A stretch of 64,000 nt of DNA from Harmothoe impar (GCA_947462335.1 OX381720.1:65121946-65185945); one strand, 5' to 3'; positions 10,760 through 22,430 are shown, counted from the first letter of the stretch. Program-made: numbers and translations. The notes: a model not told the origin generated them from the sequence alone.

Positions 10760-11254
10760 TCAGTTGATTAAATCAAGGAGGTTTTCTGACTTCAGTGGAT
10801 CGTTTAGCCATCGGCCACGGGCAAAACTTGAAACCATTTTATACATGGGACAATTGGCAGAGTCGAAACGTGTTGGTACGATGGGGTCGATCATGTTCAT
10901 CATCAGTTCAGGCAAAGGAAGTGTGTCGACAGCACGCGAAAACTTCATGTCTGAATGTTTCAACACAAGACTTTTTATCACACTCACACAGCTGCTTTGA
11001 AGAGTGAATCCTTGACCAAACTTGTGCTTTTCCAACACAGCTTTGGCCTCTTTCTGTGCAGTAAGGGATCTCTCTTTCGGGTTCATCTCAGTGCTGTCTA
11101 GCATGTCCTCAAAGTCTTTAACATAATGTTCCAACGTCACCACTAATCCCCTAAGTAGGTCACTTCCGGTCACGTGACCAAATGGAGGCCTCTGATTGGC
11201 TGCAGGTCGATTGAGTAATAAACAGTACTTAACTATAGTCCCGTTCCGATACAT
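10760..11254 (-). CDS. unidentified ORF next to the right Polinton 1 terminus
   Basis: An open frame of about 164 codons ends at 10760. Its first ~35 codons are terminal-repeat sequence, so a genuine protein would start later, for example at the Met in EDMLDSTEMNPKERSL. The C-terminal part (LPLPELMMNMIDPIVPTRFD ... ARGRWLNDPL) has normal composition and looks protein-like, unlike the surrounding low-complexity DNA. I do not recognise the family. It could be the end of an element gene, or a host or other-transposon fragment captured by the deleted element. Confidence 0.35.
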   Translation of the reverse strand: MYRNGTIVKYCLLLNRPAANQRPPFGHVTGSDLLRGLVVTLEHYVKDFEDMLDSTEMNPKERSLTAQKEAKAVLEKHKFGQGFTLQSSCVSVIKSLVLKHSDMKFSRAVDTLPLPELMMNMIDPIVPTRFDSANCPMYKMVSSFARGRWLNDPLKSENLLDLIN

Positions 11255-11265
11255 ACAATACTACT

Positions 11266-11271
11266 AGCACA
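11266..11271. repeat. target-site duplication, right (AGCACA)
   Basis: Perfect copy of 8416-8421. It is followed by the tandem repeat ATCACCTATTGTTGACTGCA that also precedes the element. Confidence 0.85.
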
Positions 11272-12495
11272 TCACCTATTGTTGACTGCAGGGTGGTAAC
11301 TTATCATTGACAATACACAGCATATCACCTATTGTTGACATGCAGGGTGGTAACTTATCATTGACAATACACAGCACATCAATTGTATATTAAAGGGGCC
11401 GATCTCTGAGACTGGAGGAGAGTGGATCATGTAGTTCCTAACTGTGCCACTGGCAGTCTCTCAGATCGATTTGCACATTTGTATTTTACAAACCCTACTG
11501 ACTGCACCCAGCACAGGGCACTGTGTTTGTTTGATCCCCAATCAGCCATAAATAGCACAACTGGACAACTCTTGAACCAGTTGACATGACCTGGTCAGGT
11601 GAAATTGGTAGGGGGACCATGAATCAGGCTTGGCTTGGTATGAAACATTCTATAAAACGAGGATAAAGCTATCATAACCTCCTTAAATTAATCATTGAAC
11701 TAGGCTTCTAGGAATACACAATGCAGAAAGGAATCCTTGTGTATTCAAGTGTTCATTTTTAACCGAATCCATGGGATGTGGTCTATTCAAGGGGTATTAT
11801 ACCGTTTTCTGTGGACACATAAGTAGTAGTCTAGACAGTCAGTACACTGGTAGGTATCAATAGTATTGTATACTACCACTGGCATAGTCTAACTACTGGT
11901 CACACCAGTGCAACTTATGTAGAGCAGTGAATTGCTGGAAGGGAACAACCAGCATCCTATTTCTTGGTTGCCTGAGCCATTATTTTGGGGGTACTTTGCT
12001 AGGGAAAATGATCCTACAGTGCTAGGACATGCCTGGATCTCAGGGTTTGTGCTTGGGCGATTCTAAATTTAACTGCGGTGATATATATACTCAACGACCC
12101 TGGCAAAGGATTTTACGATTTGGTTTGAGAAGACTTAGCCTTTAAACTCTGACACCTAGAGTAGACGTCCAGGCGCCACTATGGTGTCATAAATTAAATT
12201 CTATGTCTTGAGTTCTGCCATTATAAGTCTGACTTACTGCCTAGTAGAGCATTGCACAGGTACACATAACATCTAGATTGTATTTTACTTTAAATTCTCG
12301 ATCTAGTGATATCATGATGATGCTATACATGTAGGCCTAACTTACCTAGTCCTTTACTTTACACCGGGATATACCTTTGTAACTTATTTCATGGTGAATA
12401 CGGACTGTCAAGGTTACAGCAATGGGAGGGCAATTGTAGCACGCTGTGGCCGTATTGCACGCTCTGAGCGTCACTTGACCAGCGCGAAATTCAAA

Positions 12496-12632
12496 ATGGC
12501 GGCCGACATCGTGGAAGTAAACAAACATGGTTCTTTGCCAACTATTTACTGGCTTAATCGGCTAGTATGTAGATTGAGGTATCCTCTTTCCAATGGTACC
12601 AAGAGCGATATGAAGTACATCCAGCGTAGATG
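12496..12632 (+). CDS. candidate first coding exon of an unrecognised gene (copy B)
   Basis: Same 45-codon exon as 3910-4046, with the YY1-type CAAAATGGCGGC at 12492-12503 over the start codon and the AGATG|GTGAGA donor. The translated region matches copy A, while flanking upstream positions (for example 12365-12380) differ. Whether either copy is transcribed cannot be judged here. Confidence 0.4.
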
Positions 12633-12789
12633 GTGAGAACAGGTGCAGCTCACTGAGGGTGCACTAGAACAGTGGGTATGTCCTCAACCTGCTGACTGCT
12701 GCAGGAATCACAACTAGGTGTGGCAGCCTTCTCATGTTGTGTTTGTAGTGTTCTGTATTTCCATCAGGGGGCAACCATGCACTGCAGTT

Positions 12790-13050
12790 AGGCTATTCCC
12801 GCCCAACTACGATACAATTATATGTTATGTGTTTAAATCCCAGTTGAATGTAGATTTACGTCTGAGCTACATGAATCAGACCTGTAGGTTTGAGAGTGGT
12901 AAATACACCTTAACATTTTGAGGTTCATAAACTTTCTAAAGTTACATAGCTCAGACCAAAAATCGATGTAGATTTACATCTGACCAACTTAGTTGTGGGA
13001 ACCCATAGTTGTTTTATTTGTAATAACATGATAGTAAATTTTGGGACATA
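12790..13050. other. segment present only in duplication copy B
   Basis: About 260 bp between GTTAGGCTATTCCCGCC and ATTTTGAAATCGAATAAAAA has no equivalent in copy A, where GAGCCTGTTGAAAACGAATA runs straight through. There are no inverted termini or coding capacity. It contains an internal near-repeat (GTAGATTTACGTCTGA and GTAGATTTACATCTGA). It may be an insertion in B or a deletion in A. Confidence 0.6.
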
Positions 13051-13861
13051 TTTTGAAATCGAATAAAAAAGAAAACCTTAATAGACATTGCATATTTGTG
13101 AATTGTGATCTTACATAGCCTCGTTACCCCATAATGAAGGTCAGACATGAGGGCGATGACCCGAGTTAGTTTTGTTTTTTTAAACTATTAGTTTAAATCA
13201 TAATGAAAAGTTCAGTTTAACATTATTCAAGGCTAAAAAATGCCATGTAAAGAAAAGTCCAACTCATTGACGTCAGAGTGGCTGAACACGGGTTAGTAGA
13301 TGGTATCAGGAACTGAGAAACAGGCTGTTCTACTTAGAACTAATTCAGAAGTGAATGTCGGATGCTCCTTTCGCATGATGGATAGCATATTTTGACTTGT
13401 AGAAAATAGTTTGTTTTAATCTCCCGTTTCCTAATACTGTCAAAATACGGTACTGTTTTACAGGTTTGGTTTTGCAAATTCATGCCATGACATTCCGGCG
13501 GGAAAATAGGCAGTTTTTCTGAGTATGAGAAGACGTAAACACATCTATCCCGTTTATTTTATCCTGGTGTACAAAAAGAACTTATACAGCTTGAAAATAT
13601 TTGACACCAGCATTAATTATACTTAAGACGCTTGTCTTAGCTATTAGAGTAGAATAACAATTTGCGTGAATACTCGAAAAGGTATCCCTTTGCCTTTCAT
13701 TTTTCATGGCTCTGTTAATGAATAGTCGACTTGATGTCAGAAGTGTGAATACAAGTTTATCTGTGTTCTGTGGCTGTTCACCAGGTGTCAGCACCTGTTG
13801 GACCTCTACTGGATACCAAGATACACAGCATAGACCTGTGTCTTTAGTTCCTGACAGTTCT

Positions 13862-15575
13862 ACGTAGTACGGGCCTGTGTCTTAGTGCCAAGTGGTACAG
13901 GCCTGTGTCTTAGTGCTCTGTGTCTTAGTGCTAAGTAGTGCAGGCCTGTGTCTTAGTGCTCTGTGTCTTAGTGATAAGTAGTACAGGCCTACAGGTGTCT
14001 TAGTGCTTAGTAGTACAGGCCTACAGGTGTCTTAGTGCTAAGTAGTACAGGCCTGTGTCTTAGTGCTCTGTGTCTTAGTGCTAAGTAGTGCAGGCCTGTG
14101 TCTTAGTGCTGTGTGTCTTAGTGCTAAGTAGTACAGGCCTGTGTCTGAGTGCTCTATGTCTTAGTGCTAAGCAGTGCAGGCCTGTGTCTTAGTGCTAAGT
14201 AGTACAGGCCTGTGTCTTAGTGCTAAGTAGTACAGGCCTGTGTCTTAGTGCTAAGGAGTGCAGGCCTGTGTCTTAGTGCTTAGTAGTGCAGGCCTGTGTC
14301 TTAGTGCTAAGTAGTACAGGCCTGTGTCTTAGTGCTAAGTAGTAAAGGCCTGTGTCTTAGTGCTAAGTAGTACAGGCCTGTGTCTTAGTGCTAAGTAGTA
14401 CAGGCCTGTGTCTTAGTGCTAAGAAGTACAGGCCTACAGGTGTCTTAGTGCTAAGTAGTACAGGCCTGTGTCTTAGTGCTTAGTAGTACAGGCCTGTGTC
14501 TTAGTGCAAAGTAGTACAGGCCTGTGTCTTAGTGCTCTGTGTCTTAGTGCTAAGTAGTGCAGGCCTGTGTCTTAGTGCTCTGTGTCTTAGTGCTAAGTAG
14601 TGCAGGCCTGTGTCTTAGTGCTCTGTGTCTTAGTGCTAAGTAGTACAGGCCTGTGTCTTAGTGCTAAGTAGTACAGGCCTGTGTCTTAGTGCTTAGTAGT
14701 GCAGGCCTGTGTCTTAGTGCTAAGTGGTACAGGCCTGTGTCTTAGTGCTCTGTGTCTTAGTGCTAAGTAGTACAGGCCTGTGTCTTAGTGCTAAGTAGTA
14801 CAGGCCTACAGGTGTCTTAGTGCTTAGTAGTGCAGGCCTGTGTCTTAGTGCTAAGTGGTACAGGCCTGTGTCTTAGTGCTCTGTGTCTTAGTGCTAAGTA
14901 GTACAGGCCTGTGTCTTAGTGCTCTGTGTCTTAGTGCTAAGTAGTACAGGCCTGTGTCTTAGTGCTAAGTAGTACAGGCCTGTGTCTTAGTGCTAAGTAG
15001 TACAGGCCTGTGTCTTAGTGCTAAGTAGTACAGGCCTGTGTCTTAGTGCTAAGTAGTACAGGCCTGTGTCTTAGTGCTAAGTAGTACAGGCCTGTGTCTT
15101 AGTGCTAAGTAGTACAGGCCTACAGGTGTCTTAGTGCTTAGTAGTGCAGGCCTGTGTCTTAGTGCTAAGTAGTACAGGCCTGTGTCTTAGTGCTAAGTAG
15201 TACAGGACTACAGGTGTCTTAGTGCTTAGTAGTGCAGGCCTGTGTCTTAGTGCTAAGTGGTACAGGCCTGTGTCTTAGTGATAAGTAGTACAGGCCTACA
15301 GGTGTCTTAGTGCTTAGTAGTGCAGGCCTGTGTCTTAGTGCTAAGTGGTACAGGCCTGTGTCTTAGTGCTCTGTGTCTTAGTGCTAAGTAGTGCAGGCCT
15401 GTGTCTTAGTGCTCTGTGTCTTAGTGCTAAGTGGTACAGGCCTGTGTCTTAGTGCTCTGTGTCTGAGTGCTAAGTAGTACAGGCCTGTGTCTTAGTGCTC
15501 TGTGTCTTAGTGCTAAGTAGTACAGGCCTGTGTCTTAGTGCTCTGTGTCTTAGTGCTAAGTAGTGCAGGCCTGTG
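13862..15575. repeat. 28-bp minisatellite (copy B), ~1.7 kb
   Basis: The same unit as 4985-5585, expanded about threefold. Only this copy has variants with the insertion CCTACAGGTG (AGGCCTACAGGTGTCTTAGT). The expansion therefore followed the segmental duplication. Confidence 0.93.
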
Positions 15576-15781
15576 CCTTGTTCTCATTGTTAGACAGATG
15601 TATTGCCACCATAACTGTATAATATTAGACAAAAGAAATTGACTCATTGGAATCGTTTGCATATTTTATTGGATGCTATGATCATAAGTTATCAGATGTT
15701 CCCTGACCTTATGTTGTATGTGGATACTTTACATTTAGGTGTGTACAGCTTTATAGAATGTAGACGCTTCTTGTTAACCAG

Positions 15782-16680
15782 ATAATTAACACATGGGCTG
15801 TTCCACGGTATTTCAGCAAGTGGTCCCCGCATGACCCCCTCAGATCATAATACTTTTCCACCTAGATGAAGATGTATGTAGCCATGACCACATGCAAAAT
15901 TGTAGCATCCAACTCCGGTAATTTTCCGAAGATTTGGCCACTGAACATGAGGGGGTTTGGCCCTCAGTTTGCAAAATCCCAATTTGGTGTCATCTTCAAA
16001 GTGCAATATTTTCAGGATGCAATGAGTTAGAGGTCTGGTATTGCCTCACACATTCATGCCAATATTGGGAGGTTTTGATAAAGGCTTATACTTGAACAAT
16101 GAGCATAAATGGTGGTGAATTTTCCTGCTTGAACTGAAATTTGAAAAGGTTTGAAAATTCATAGCATCAAAACCGTTACTTTAAATGCCCTAGAAATCGG
16201 GATTCCAAATATCAATGAAGGTCAATCAAAGTCAATCAAAGATGCAGTGTCTGCCATGATATGCAAATCCAATAAGGCCGCCTCAAAAAGGGCAAAAATC
16301 AATTTTTGCCGCTTTTCAATGCCCAATTTTGGTTGGAGGGATAAATAGTACCAGCTAATGCTCTTCACCAATCTAAAGGCCATTATGTGCCTTAAGTTTG
16401 ATAGCAAAATGGTATTGGTCCTATGTCTCGTTCTGGTGAAAATCGAGGCACAGAAAATAGTAAATATGGTATTTTCCAATGATTTGTATTTTTCATGATT
16501 CTCTTTAAAATAATTAAATATACAAAGTCAAAGCACAAAGTGGTCAAAATCTCGGAAAGTTACGGGAGTTGGATGCTACAATTTTGCATGTGGTCATGAA
16601 CTACATAATTCTTCATGTAGGTGGAAAATTATTAAGATCTGAGGGGGTCATGCGGGGAGAGTTCCTCAAATCTGTCTTTA
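15782..16680. mobile_element. foldback/MITE-like element (copy B)
   Basis: Counterpart of 5805-6700 with the same inverted arms around CCGCATGACCCCCTCAGAT and ATCTGAGGGGGTCATGCGG. No transposase is encoded. Confidence 0.55.
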
Positions 16681-16979
16681 TACTGCGGAATGGCTCACAT
16701 TGTTCTCTACTTTTGCTGTTAAAAGCACATGAAACACATTTAAAATCATCTCAAATATTTCGGAAAATCACAAAGTTTTCTTTTCCTGATTTCATGAAAT
16801 GAAAAGATGTGATATTCAAAAAATGTTTTTGGTATCTCCACAGAATCAATGATTGTGTTAACAAACAAGGCTCGGCAACTTTTCACACAACATTTTCAAG
16901 CAGGAATGTTTGAGTGTATGTCATCGAGGGACATGTTCACTCCAATTCAGATATGCATTGAAGAATTATACAAACATAT

Positions 16980-17552
16980 TGGGTGAATGACTCTGTTATC
17001 CAGCTGATGTATCGGGGAATGACTCTGTAGTCCAGCTGACGTATTGGGGGAATGACTCTGTAGTCCAGCTGACGTATTGGGGGAATGACTCTGTAGTCCA
17101 GCTGACGTATTGGGGGAATGACTCTGTAGTCCAGCTGACGTATTGGGGGAATGACTCTGTAGTCCAGCTGACGTATTGGGGGAATGACTCTGTAGTCCAG
17201 CTGACGTATTGGGGGAATGACTCTGTAGTCCAGCTGACGTATTGGGGGAATGACTCTGTAGTCCAGCTGATGTATTGGGGGAATGACTCTGTAGTCCAGC
17301 TGATGTATCGGGGAATGACTCTGTAGTCCAGCTGACGTATTGGGGGAATGACTCTGTAGTCCAGCTGACGTATTGGGGGATGACTCTGTAGTCCAGCTGA
17401 TGTATTGGGGGAAGACTCGGTAGTCCAGCTGACGTATTGGGGAATGACTCTGTAGTCCAGCTGACGTATTGGGGGATGACTCTGTAGTCCAGCTGACGTA
17501 TTGGGGAATGACTCTGTAGTCCAGCTGACGTATTGGGGAATGACTAGAAGTT
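16980..17552. repeat. 33-bp minisatellite (copy B)
   Basis: About 17 uninterrupted units of the CTGTAGTCCAGCTGACGTAT repeat. It ends in the same flank (GACTAGAAGTTGTCTACC) as copy A. Confidence 0.93.
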
Positions 17553-17837
17553 GTCTACCTTTTGTAGTCTAAATTCTGTAGTGTTTTTTCGTAGTTTCAG
17601 TTCTGAACTATGGATGGTTAGATTTATGCATAACTCATTTCTAAGGTTTAGCTAGAGGTATTACCAATAGAAGTTACGTTTCTATTGCTTGCAGTTGTAG
17701 ATTCACCTATTGTGGAGAAATATTGTGGGTACACTGACTGCAGATACAGGGTAACTTATCATTGACAATAAACAGCACATCACCTATTGTTGACATACAG
17801 GGTGGTGACTTATCATTGACAATACACAGCACATCAC

Positions 17838-18303
17838 CTATTGTTGACTGCAGTGATTAAGGTCCCAGGTGTAGAACTGTAGAGTTCACAGAGGCCTACA
17901 GAGGGCGGCCTGTTGACACCTATTATTGATACTATTATACAAACATAGTTTCACCTATTGTTGACTGCAGTGATTAAGGTCCCAGGTGTAGAACTGTAGA
18001 GTTCACAGAGGCCGACAGAGGGCGGCCTGTTGACACCTATTATTGATACTATTATACAAACATAGTTTCACCTATAGTTGACTGCAGTGATTAAGGTACC
18101 AGGTGTAGAACTGTAGAGTTCACAGAGGCCTACAGAAGGCGGCCTGTTGACACCTGTTATTGATACTATTATACAAACATAGTTTCACCTATTGTTGACT
18201 GCAGTGATTAAGGTCCCAGGTGTAGAACTGTAGAGTTCACAGAGGCCTACAGAAGGCGGCCTGTTGACACCTATTATTGATACTATTATACAAACATAGT
18301 TTC
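17838..18303 (-). repeat. 117-bp tandem array copying an exon end; four possible 72-bp exons
   Basis: Four 117-bp units follow the exon at 18306-19055 and copy its last ~70 bp plus the donor. Each unit has AACAG| then 72 bp without a stop in the gene's frame, then AATAG|GTGAAA or the close GTGATG. The segments are 18189-18260, 18072-18143, 17955-18026 and 17838-17909. Entry and exit are phase 2, matching the parent exon. Three of the four within-segment differences I compared are synonymous (GTA/GTC, CCC/CCT, GGG/GGT); one changes Asn to Tyr. The intervening 45 bp would be unusually short introns, so a plain intronic minisatellite remains possible. Confidence 0.6.
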
Positions 18304-18305
18304 AC

Positions 18306-19055
18306 CTATTGTTGACTGCAGTGATTAAGGTCCCAGGTGTAGAACTGTAGAGTTCACAGAGGCCTACAGAGGGTGGCTGGGTGCCCTTCTTGCTGCTGGA
18401 GCTGAGCCGCTTAGTGACAGGAGCGAACAGTAAGTGTCCGGTCGTGTCCCCGTTGTCACGCTGCCCCAGGTACTGGTCGTACAGACTGAGGTCAGACCCC
18501 GAGGTGGTCCCTAACCCGGGACAGGGGAGGTCTCCCTCTGACCGCTTCCTAACCCTGTCTGTGGGATGAGCCCTGGAGTGTGACCGGGTGTCTGGGTGGT
18601 TGTGTGTCAGGTGAGACGGGGGCTGGTGCTCGGTACTCTCTGACCTACTTAACCGGCGCCTCCTGGTGGTCGGGGTGAGTGGCGGGGACAGCGTTGTCAA
18701 CTTGTTGCCTTTTAATGACTCTGAGTTGACAACGATCCTAACGGGAAGCGGGAAGGCCACACGAGGAGTCTGTAGCTCTGTGGGCAGCGGGTGGTGGAAG
18801 GGGGCTTGTTGTTGGAGGTGGTAGGGCACCTGTTGTTGTTGTTGTTGTTGCTGGATGTGGCCGGGCTGGCGTCTGGGCGGGTGTTTCTGCGGGAACTGGA
18901 TGTTCTTGACAGAGAGGCGGCAGTCACGGATGGGGGCCAGGTTGACGGCCTTCCTGGGCAGACTGGCCTTGACCTGGTTCCAGCTGCTGAGGTCGGGGGA
19001 GGAGAAGTCGCGCGCCGCCTGCACAGCCTTAGTCAGGGGGCGGTCCTGCAGCCGG
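18306..19055 (-). CDS. exon c of an unrecognised minus-strand gene
   Basis: 750 bp, entered at CCTATAG|C and left at AATAG|GTGAAA, both phase 2. It joins in frame to the exon at 21163-21231. The protein begins RLQDRPLTKAVQAARDFSSP and contains SSWNQVKASLPRKAVN and a Gln tract of eight. It continues as a low-complexity, basic, Ser/Pro/His-rich tail with RRRRLSRSES. No domain is recognised; the composition suggests an intrinsically disordered scaffold or regulatory protein. Its last ~70 bp are the seed of the 117-bp array that follows. A stop (TGA) lies directly after the donor if the intron is retained. Confidence 0.6.
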
Positions 19056-19350
19056 CTATAGGGGTAAACAGGCAGGAGTTAGTTACTGTAGTGTGTCCTA
19101 TAGTAGGCTGTAGGGGGTAAACAGGCAGGAGTTAGTTACTGTAGTGTGTCCTATAGTAGGCTGTAGGGGTAAACAGGGCAGACATTAGTTACTGTAGCAT
19201 ACAGTGCATTATATCTTATACCATGCTCAGGGGGTAGTCCTGGAGCCAGATATAGGGGTAAATAGGGCAGACGTTGTTATTGCAGCATACACAATGTGTC
19301 CTATAGCAGGTTGTAGGGGTAAACAGGCAGGAGTTAGTTTTCAGAGTATG
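19056..19350 (-). repeat. degenerate repeats of the exon c acceptor region
   Basis: Several ~50-bp units carry TTTACCCCTA(C/T)AG-like acceptor sequence (minus strand). At about 19219-19255 there is a decayed copy of the exon start (CTGGCTCCAGGACTACCCCC against CCGGCTGCAGGACCGCCCCC). Its acceptor AG has become AT. Confidence 0.55.
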
Positions 19351-20586
19351 TAAACACAGTGTGTCTTGTAGCTACAGCTGACACAAGTCAGTTAAAGTTG
19401 GTATCCTAGCTGCTGCGGTGTCGAATATATCAAATTTAGGAGAAAAATGAAGTTGCTACAATTAAAGAAGGATGTCAACTGTAACGTAACAACACCTTCT
19501 AAATAAACCAATACATATAAACAACTCTGGCACTAGGCACTTGTGAATCATTTATCCTGAGTGCTTTTCCATGACGGTGGGAGCTGCTAACTGGACGGGG
19601 TTTCATTGGTATTGATTGGCACAAGGCATGGCTGCGTCTATGGTGTATGTGTTCATGCAGCCTGCTCCCTGCTACAGGCTACAAAGGGACATTTCCCAAT
19701 CAATATCACATCTATAGAAATGATTATTTGTTATGGCATGAAAAAGTCCATGTTTTTTTTAATGTTCTGAATAACAATAAAGATGCTATGCAAAGGCTGT
19801 AGCTTAATAGTTGTCCATAAGAAAAACACTGGGAATAAGAAAATGTCTCGTGAGAAATCAATAAAGAAGTCTTGGAACATTCCCAAATTATAAGCTTGAC
19901 ACTTTTGAAGTTTTGTTTTTCATTTAGCTGATACATGGAGGGAAGAGAATACCTTCAAAATGTTATTTTTATCACTTAAGTAGTTTAAGTAACTCAATTT
20001 CAAAATTAGTTGATCTCGTTTTAATTTGAGATTAATTTTCTTGGTGTATGTGTGTGTGCGTTTTTGCCCATAACTGGGGACTCAAATTAGAAAAATGACC
20101 TTGGAACCGGGGACTTGAGACCTAACTGGGGACTTAATTGAGACCTGTTTTGGGCAGGAAATAGCTTTTTGATACCTAAAAATTGGTTTCGGCAAAAGTC
20201 CCCAGTTGCAATGAAAAATCCACCACTTTTCATACTCAGACACTGCCATACACCAAAGGTTGCTGAGTACCTAGTTCCAGGTGGAATTCCCGATAGGAAA
20301 TGACCTTGGAACCGGAGACGTTAACTGGAGTCTTGAGTCCCCACTTGATTGAGACATCACACACTGCCACACACAGAAGGCTGCCACGTACCTGGTTCCA
20401 AGTCAAATTCCCGATGCTTTGCCAAACATACAAATTACCAATATGGCCGCTCACACGAGTGATATTATGTTTTTAGAGGTCAAGACAATGCAATCAGTAG
20501 TGTTGCAGAGCTCCCAAACCCGTCCCAAGGCATGGTCCCCAGTTGCCATTACATAGTCCCCAGTTTCTGGCTTAAACACGGAATAG
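19351..20586. other. intron, no gene seen
   Basis: Mostly AT-rich unique sequence. A ~115-bp imperfect duplication lies at about 20235-20420, recognisable by GTACCT(A/G)GTTCCA and AATTCCCGAT. No exon is supported. Confidence 0.4.
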
Positions 20587-20631
20587 TGTGTGTGTGTGTG
20601 TATGTGTGTGTGTGTCAGTGTGTGTGTGTCA

Positions 20632-20662
<31 letters not shown>

Positions 20663-21160
20663 TGTGTGTGTGTGTCAGTGTGTCAGTAAGACTGAGAGCT
20701 CCTTACCCATTCTCCTGCATCTCTGCGTGTATGTGTGTGTGTATGTGTGTATGTGTGTATGTGTATGTGTGTGTGTGTGTGTCTGGGTGTGTTTGTATGT
20801 GTGTATGTGTGTATGTGTGTCAGTGTGTGTGTATGTATGTGTGTCAGTGTGTATGTGTATGTGTGTGTGTATGTGTGTGTGTATGTGTATGTGTCAGTGT
20901 GTATGTGTATGTGTGTGTGAGTGTGTGTGCGTGTGTGTGTGTGTATGTATGTATGTGTGTGTGTGTGTGTCAGTGTGTGTGGGTGTGCGTGTGTGTGTGT
21001 ATGTATGTATGTGTGAGTGTGTCAGTGTGTGTGTGTGTGTGTGTGTCAGTGTGTATGTGTGTCAGTAAGACAGAAAGCTCCTTACCCATTCTCCTCCACC
21101 TCTGCGTGTTGGTGTGTGTGTATGTGTGTGTGTGAGTGTGTGTGTGTGTAAGTAAGACTT
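20587..21160. repeat. GT-rich microsatellite with embedded exon-end copies
   Basis: (GT)n, GTAT and GTCA blocks make long Val-Cys frames that are artefacts. Two blocks, 20702-20730 and 21081-21112, are copies of the 3' end of the adjacent exon (minus: GAGGAGAATGG|GTAAGG) complete with a donor. Confidence 0.85.
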
Positions 21161-21162
21161 AC

Positions 21163-21231
21163 CCATTCTCCTCCACCTCTGCGTGTTGGCGTGCCATGGC
21201 AGTTAAGGCCATAAGGCGCTCCAGCAGGTCC
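21163..21231 (-). CDS. exon b of the unrecognised minus-strand gene
   Basis: 69 bp between TTCCCCAG|G and GAGAATGG|GTAAGT, both ideal sites in phase 2. It encodes 22 full codons, DLLERLMALTAMARQHAEVE..., an amphipathic helix-like segment. The frame joins the exon at 22732-23917 through a Gly codon and the exon at 18306-19055 through a Gly codon. This shared phase is the strongest evidence that the three exons form one gene. Confidence 0.7.
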
Positions 21232-22430
21232 CTGGGGAATAAAAAGGTTCATAATTAATGACCCGGCCGTCAGGAGAATGGCTGCAAAAACAATGAGGCG
21301 CTACCCAGTATACACAGCCCCTTACCAACGGGCAGACACATGCACGGGTGTAGGTCACGCCCCCCCCCCCCCCCCCCCAACACGGCTAGTGCAGACAGAG
21401 ACGGGCTGCAGTATTGAAGTTTGTAGTCTCTATTCCTATAGAGCTGTGAATGGTTAAATGGTGCCTCTGGGTTTCCTCCAGTACTATAAACTCAAGGAGG
21501 CAGCTGAGGTGTTGTTTGTACCAATAACACATTCCCTCCAGCACATACTCTTCAGTTACAATGTGATGGTATAATTGACAAATGAACACTAAAACATGAA
21601 CAGACTGAATACATAACATACAGCCTAATGTTACTCACTTTACGTTTTTGGTTGGAAATACAATATTGCACTAGACCTAATCTGTAACAGCCAACTGACA
21701 CAGTATACTTCCATGTATTGACAGGGTTTGTACATAATGCTACAGTAATTAAATGATTGATCTCTGGCACTTACTACAAGGCTATGTGTGTGAGTTTACA
21801 TTGTAAATATTATTGTGTGCATTATGACGAGGTACGGTCAACTCTGACATTGATATAAGCAACACGCCGTATAATGTGTACACCTGATTAAGGTACACAC
21901 ACTGTATAACATGTCCCATGTAACAGAAAATGAGTACTTGAAAATGCAGTCCTGGTCGGTACGTGCGGTCCAACCATGAAAGATTCCTATGTGTTTATTG
22001 TTAGTCTAAGACTTTCTATCACTTTACTATCTTCTGATCATTGAATCCTACAATTGTTCATCATTGTATGTAATGTGTGTGTGGCCAGTGTCATAATAAA
22101 TTGTTCATGGTAACTGAGTACATGCTGATATTATTTACGCTGGTGTCATTTCTTTTTGCATTTATTACAAATGTATACCAGGTTTCAAGCTTGTTACGAA
22201 CGAGAGCTGTGAGTTCATATTGAAACAAAGATACAAGCTGGTAAAACATGATAAAGGAAGAAACCCGAGCAGAAAGACAATTGGGTGATGGTCAGATAAT
22301 TTGAGTCTAGTTATCGAAGTGGTCAACATCAGGAAACTGGGACTGGCAGAAATTGAGTTCTTGGGCAGAGATTGAGTTTTTGGTCAAAGATTGAGTTATT
22401 GCGTCAGAACTCGAGTTACTACAGATAAAG
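21232..22430. other. intron, no gene seen
   Basis: Unique AT-rich sequence with a poly-C run at 21361-21378. No further exon or element is supported. Confidence 0.4.

Larger units (their letters stand above)
8422..11265. mobile_element. Polinton 1: internally deleted Polinton/Maverick derivative, 2.84 kb
   Basis: The ends are inverted repeats beginning AGTAGTAT(A/T)GTATGTATCG and share about 100 bp, including GGAACGGGACTATAGTTAA. The left arm lacks 8 bp (an extra CACGTG-type site) that the right arm keeps. The perfect flanking AGCACA duplication fits a 6-bp target-site duplication. Inside are only the decayed 3' tail of a family B polymerase gene, a foldback structure, a CTG-rich block and one unidentified ORF. 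The same terminus begins the second element at 54934, so the two belong to one family. The insertion lies in a short tandem repeat at the end of segmental-duplication copy A. Confidence 0.88.
11391..17835. repeat. segmental duplication, copy B
   Basis: Counterpart of 2793-8421 in direct orientation. It is longer because the 28-bp array is expanded to 1.7 kb and about 260 bp (12790-13050) is present that copy A lacks. The 33-bp array is uninterrupted here. Promoter, first exon and foldback are retained with few substitutions. Confidence 0.92.

Noticed and set aside
20532..21135. Cys/Val-rich ORFs of 178-181 codons
   Set aside because: (GT)n microsatellite read in two frames.
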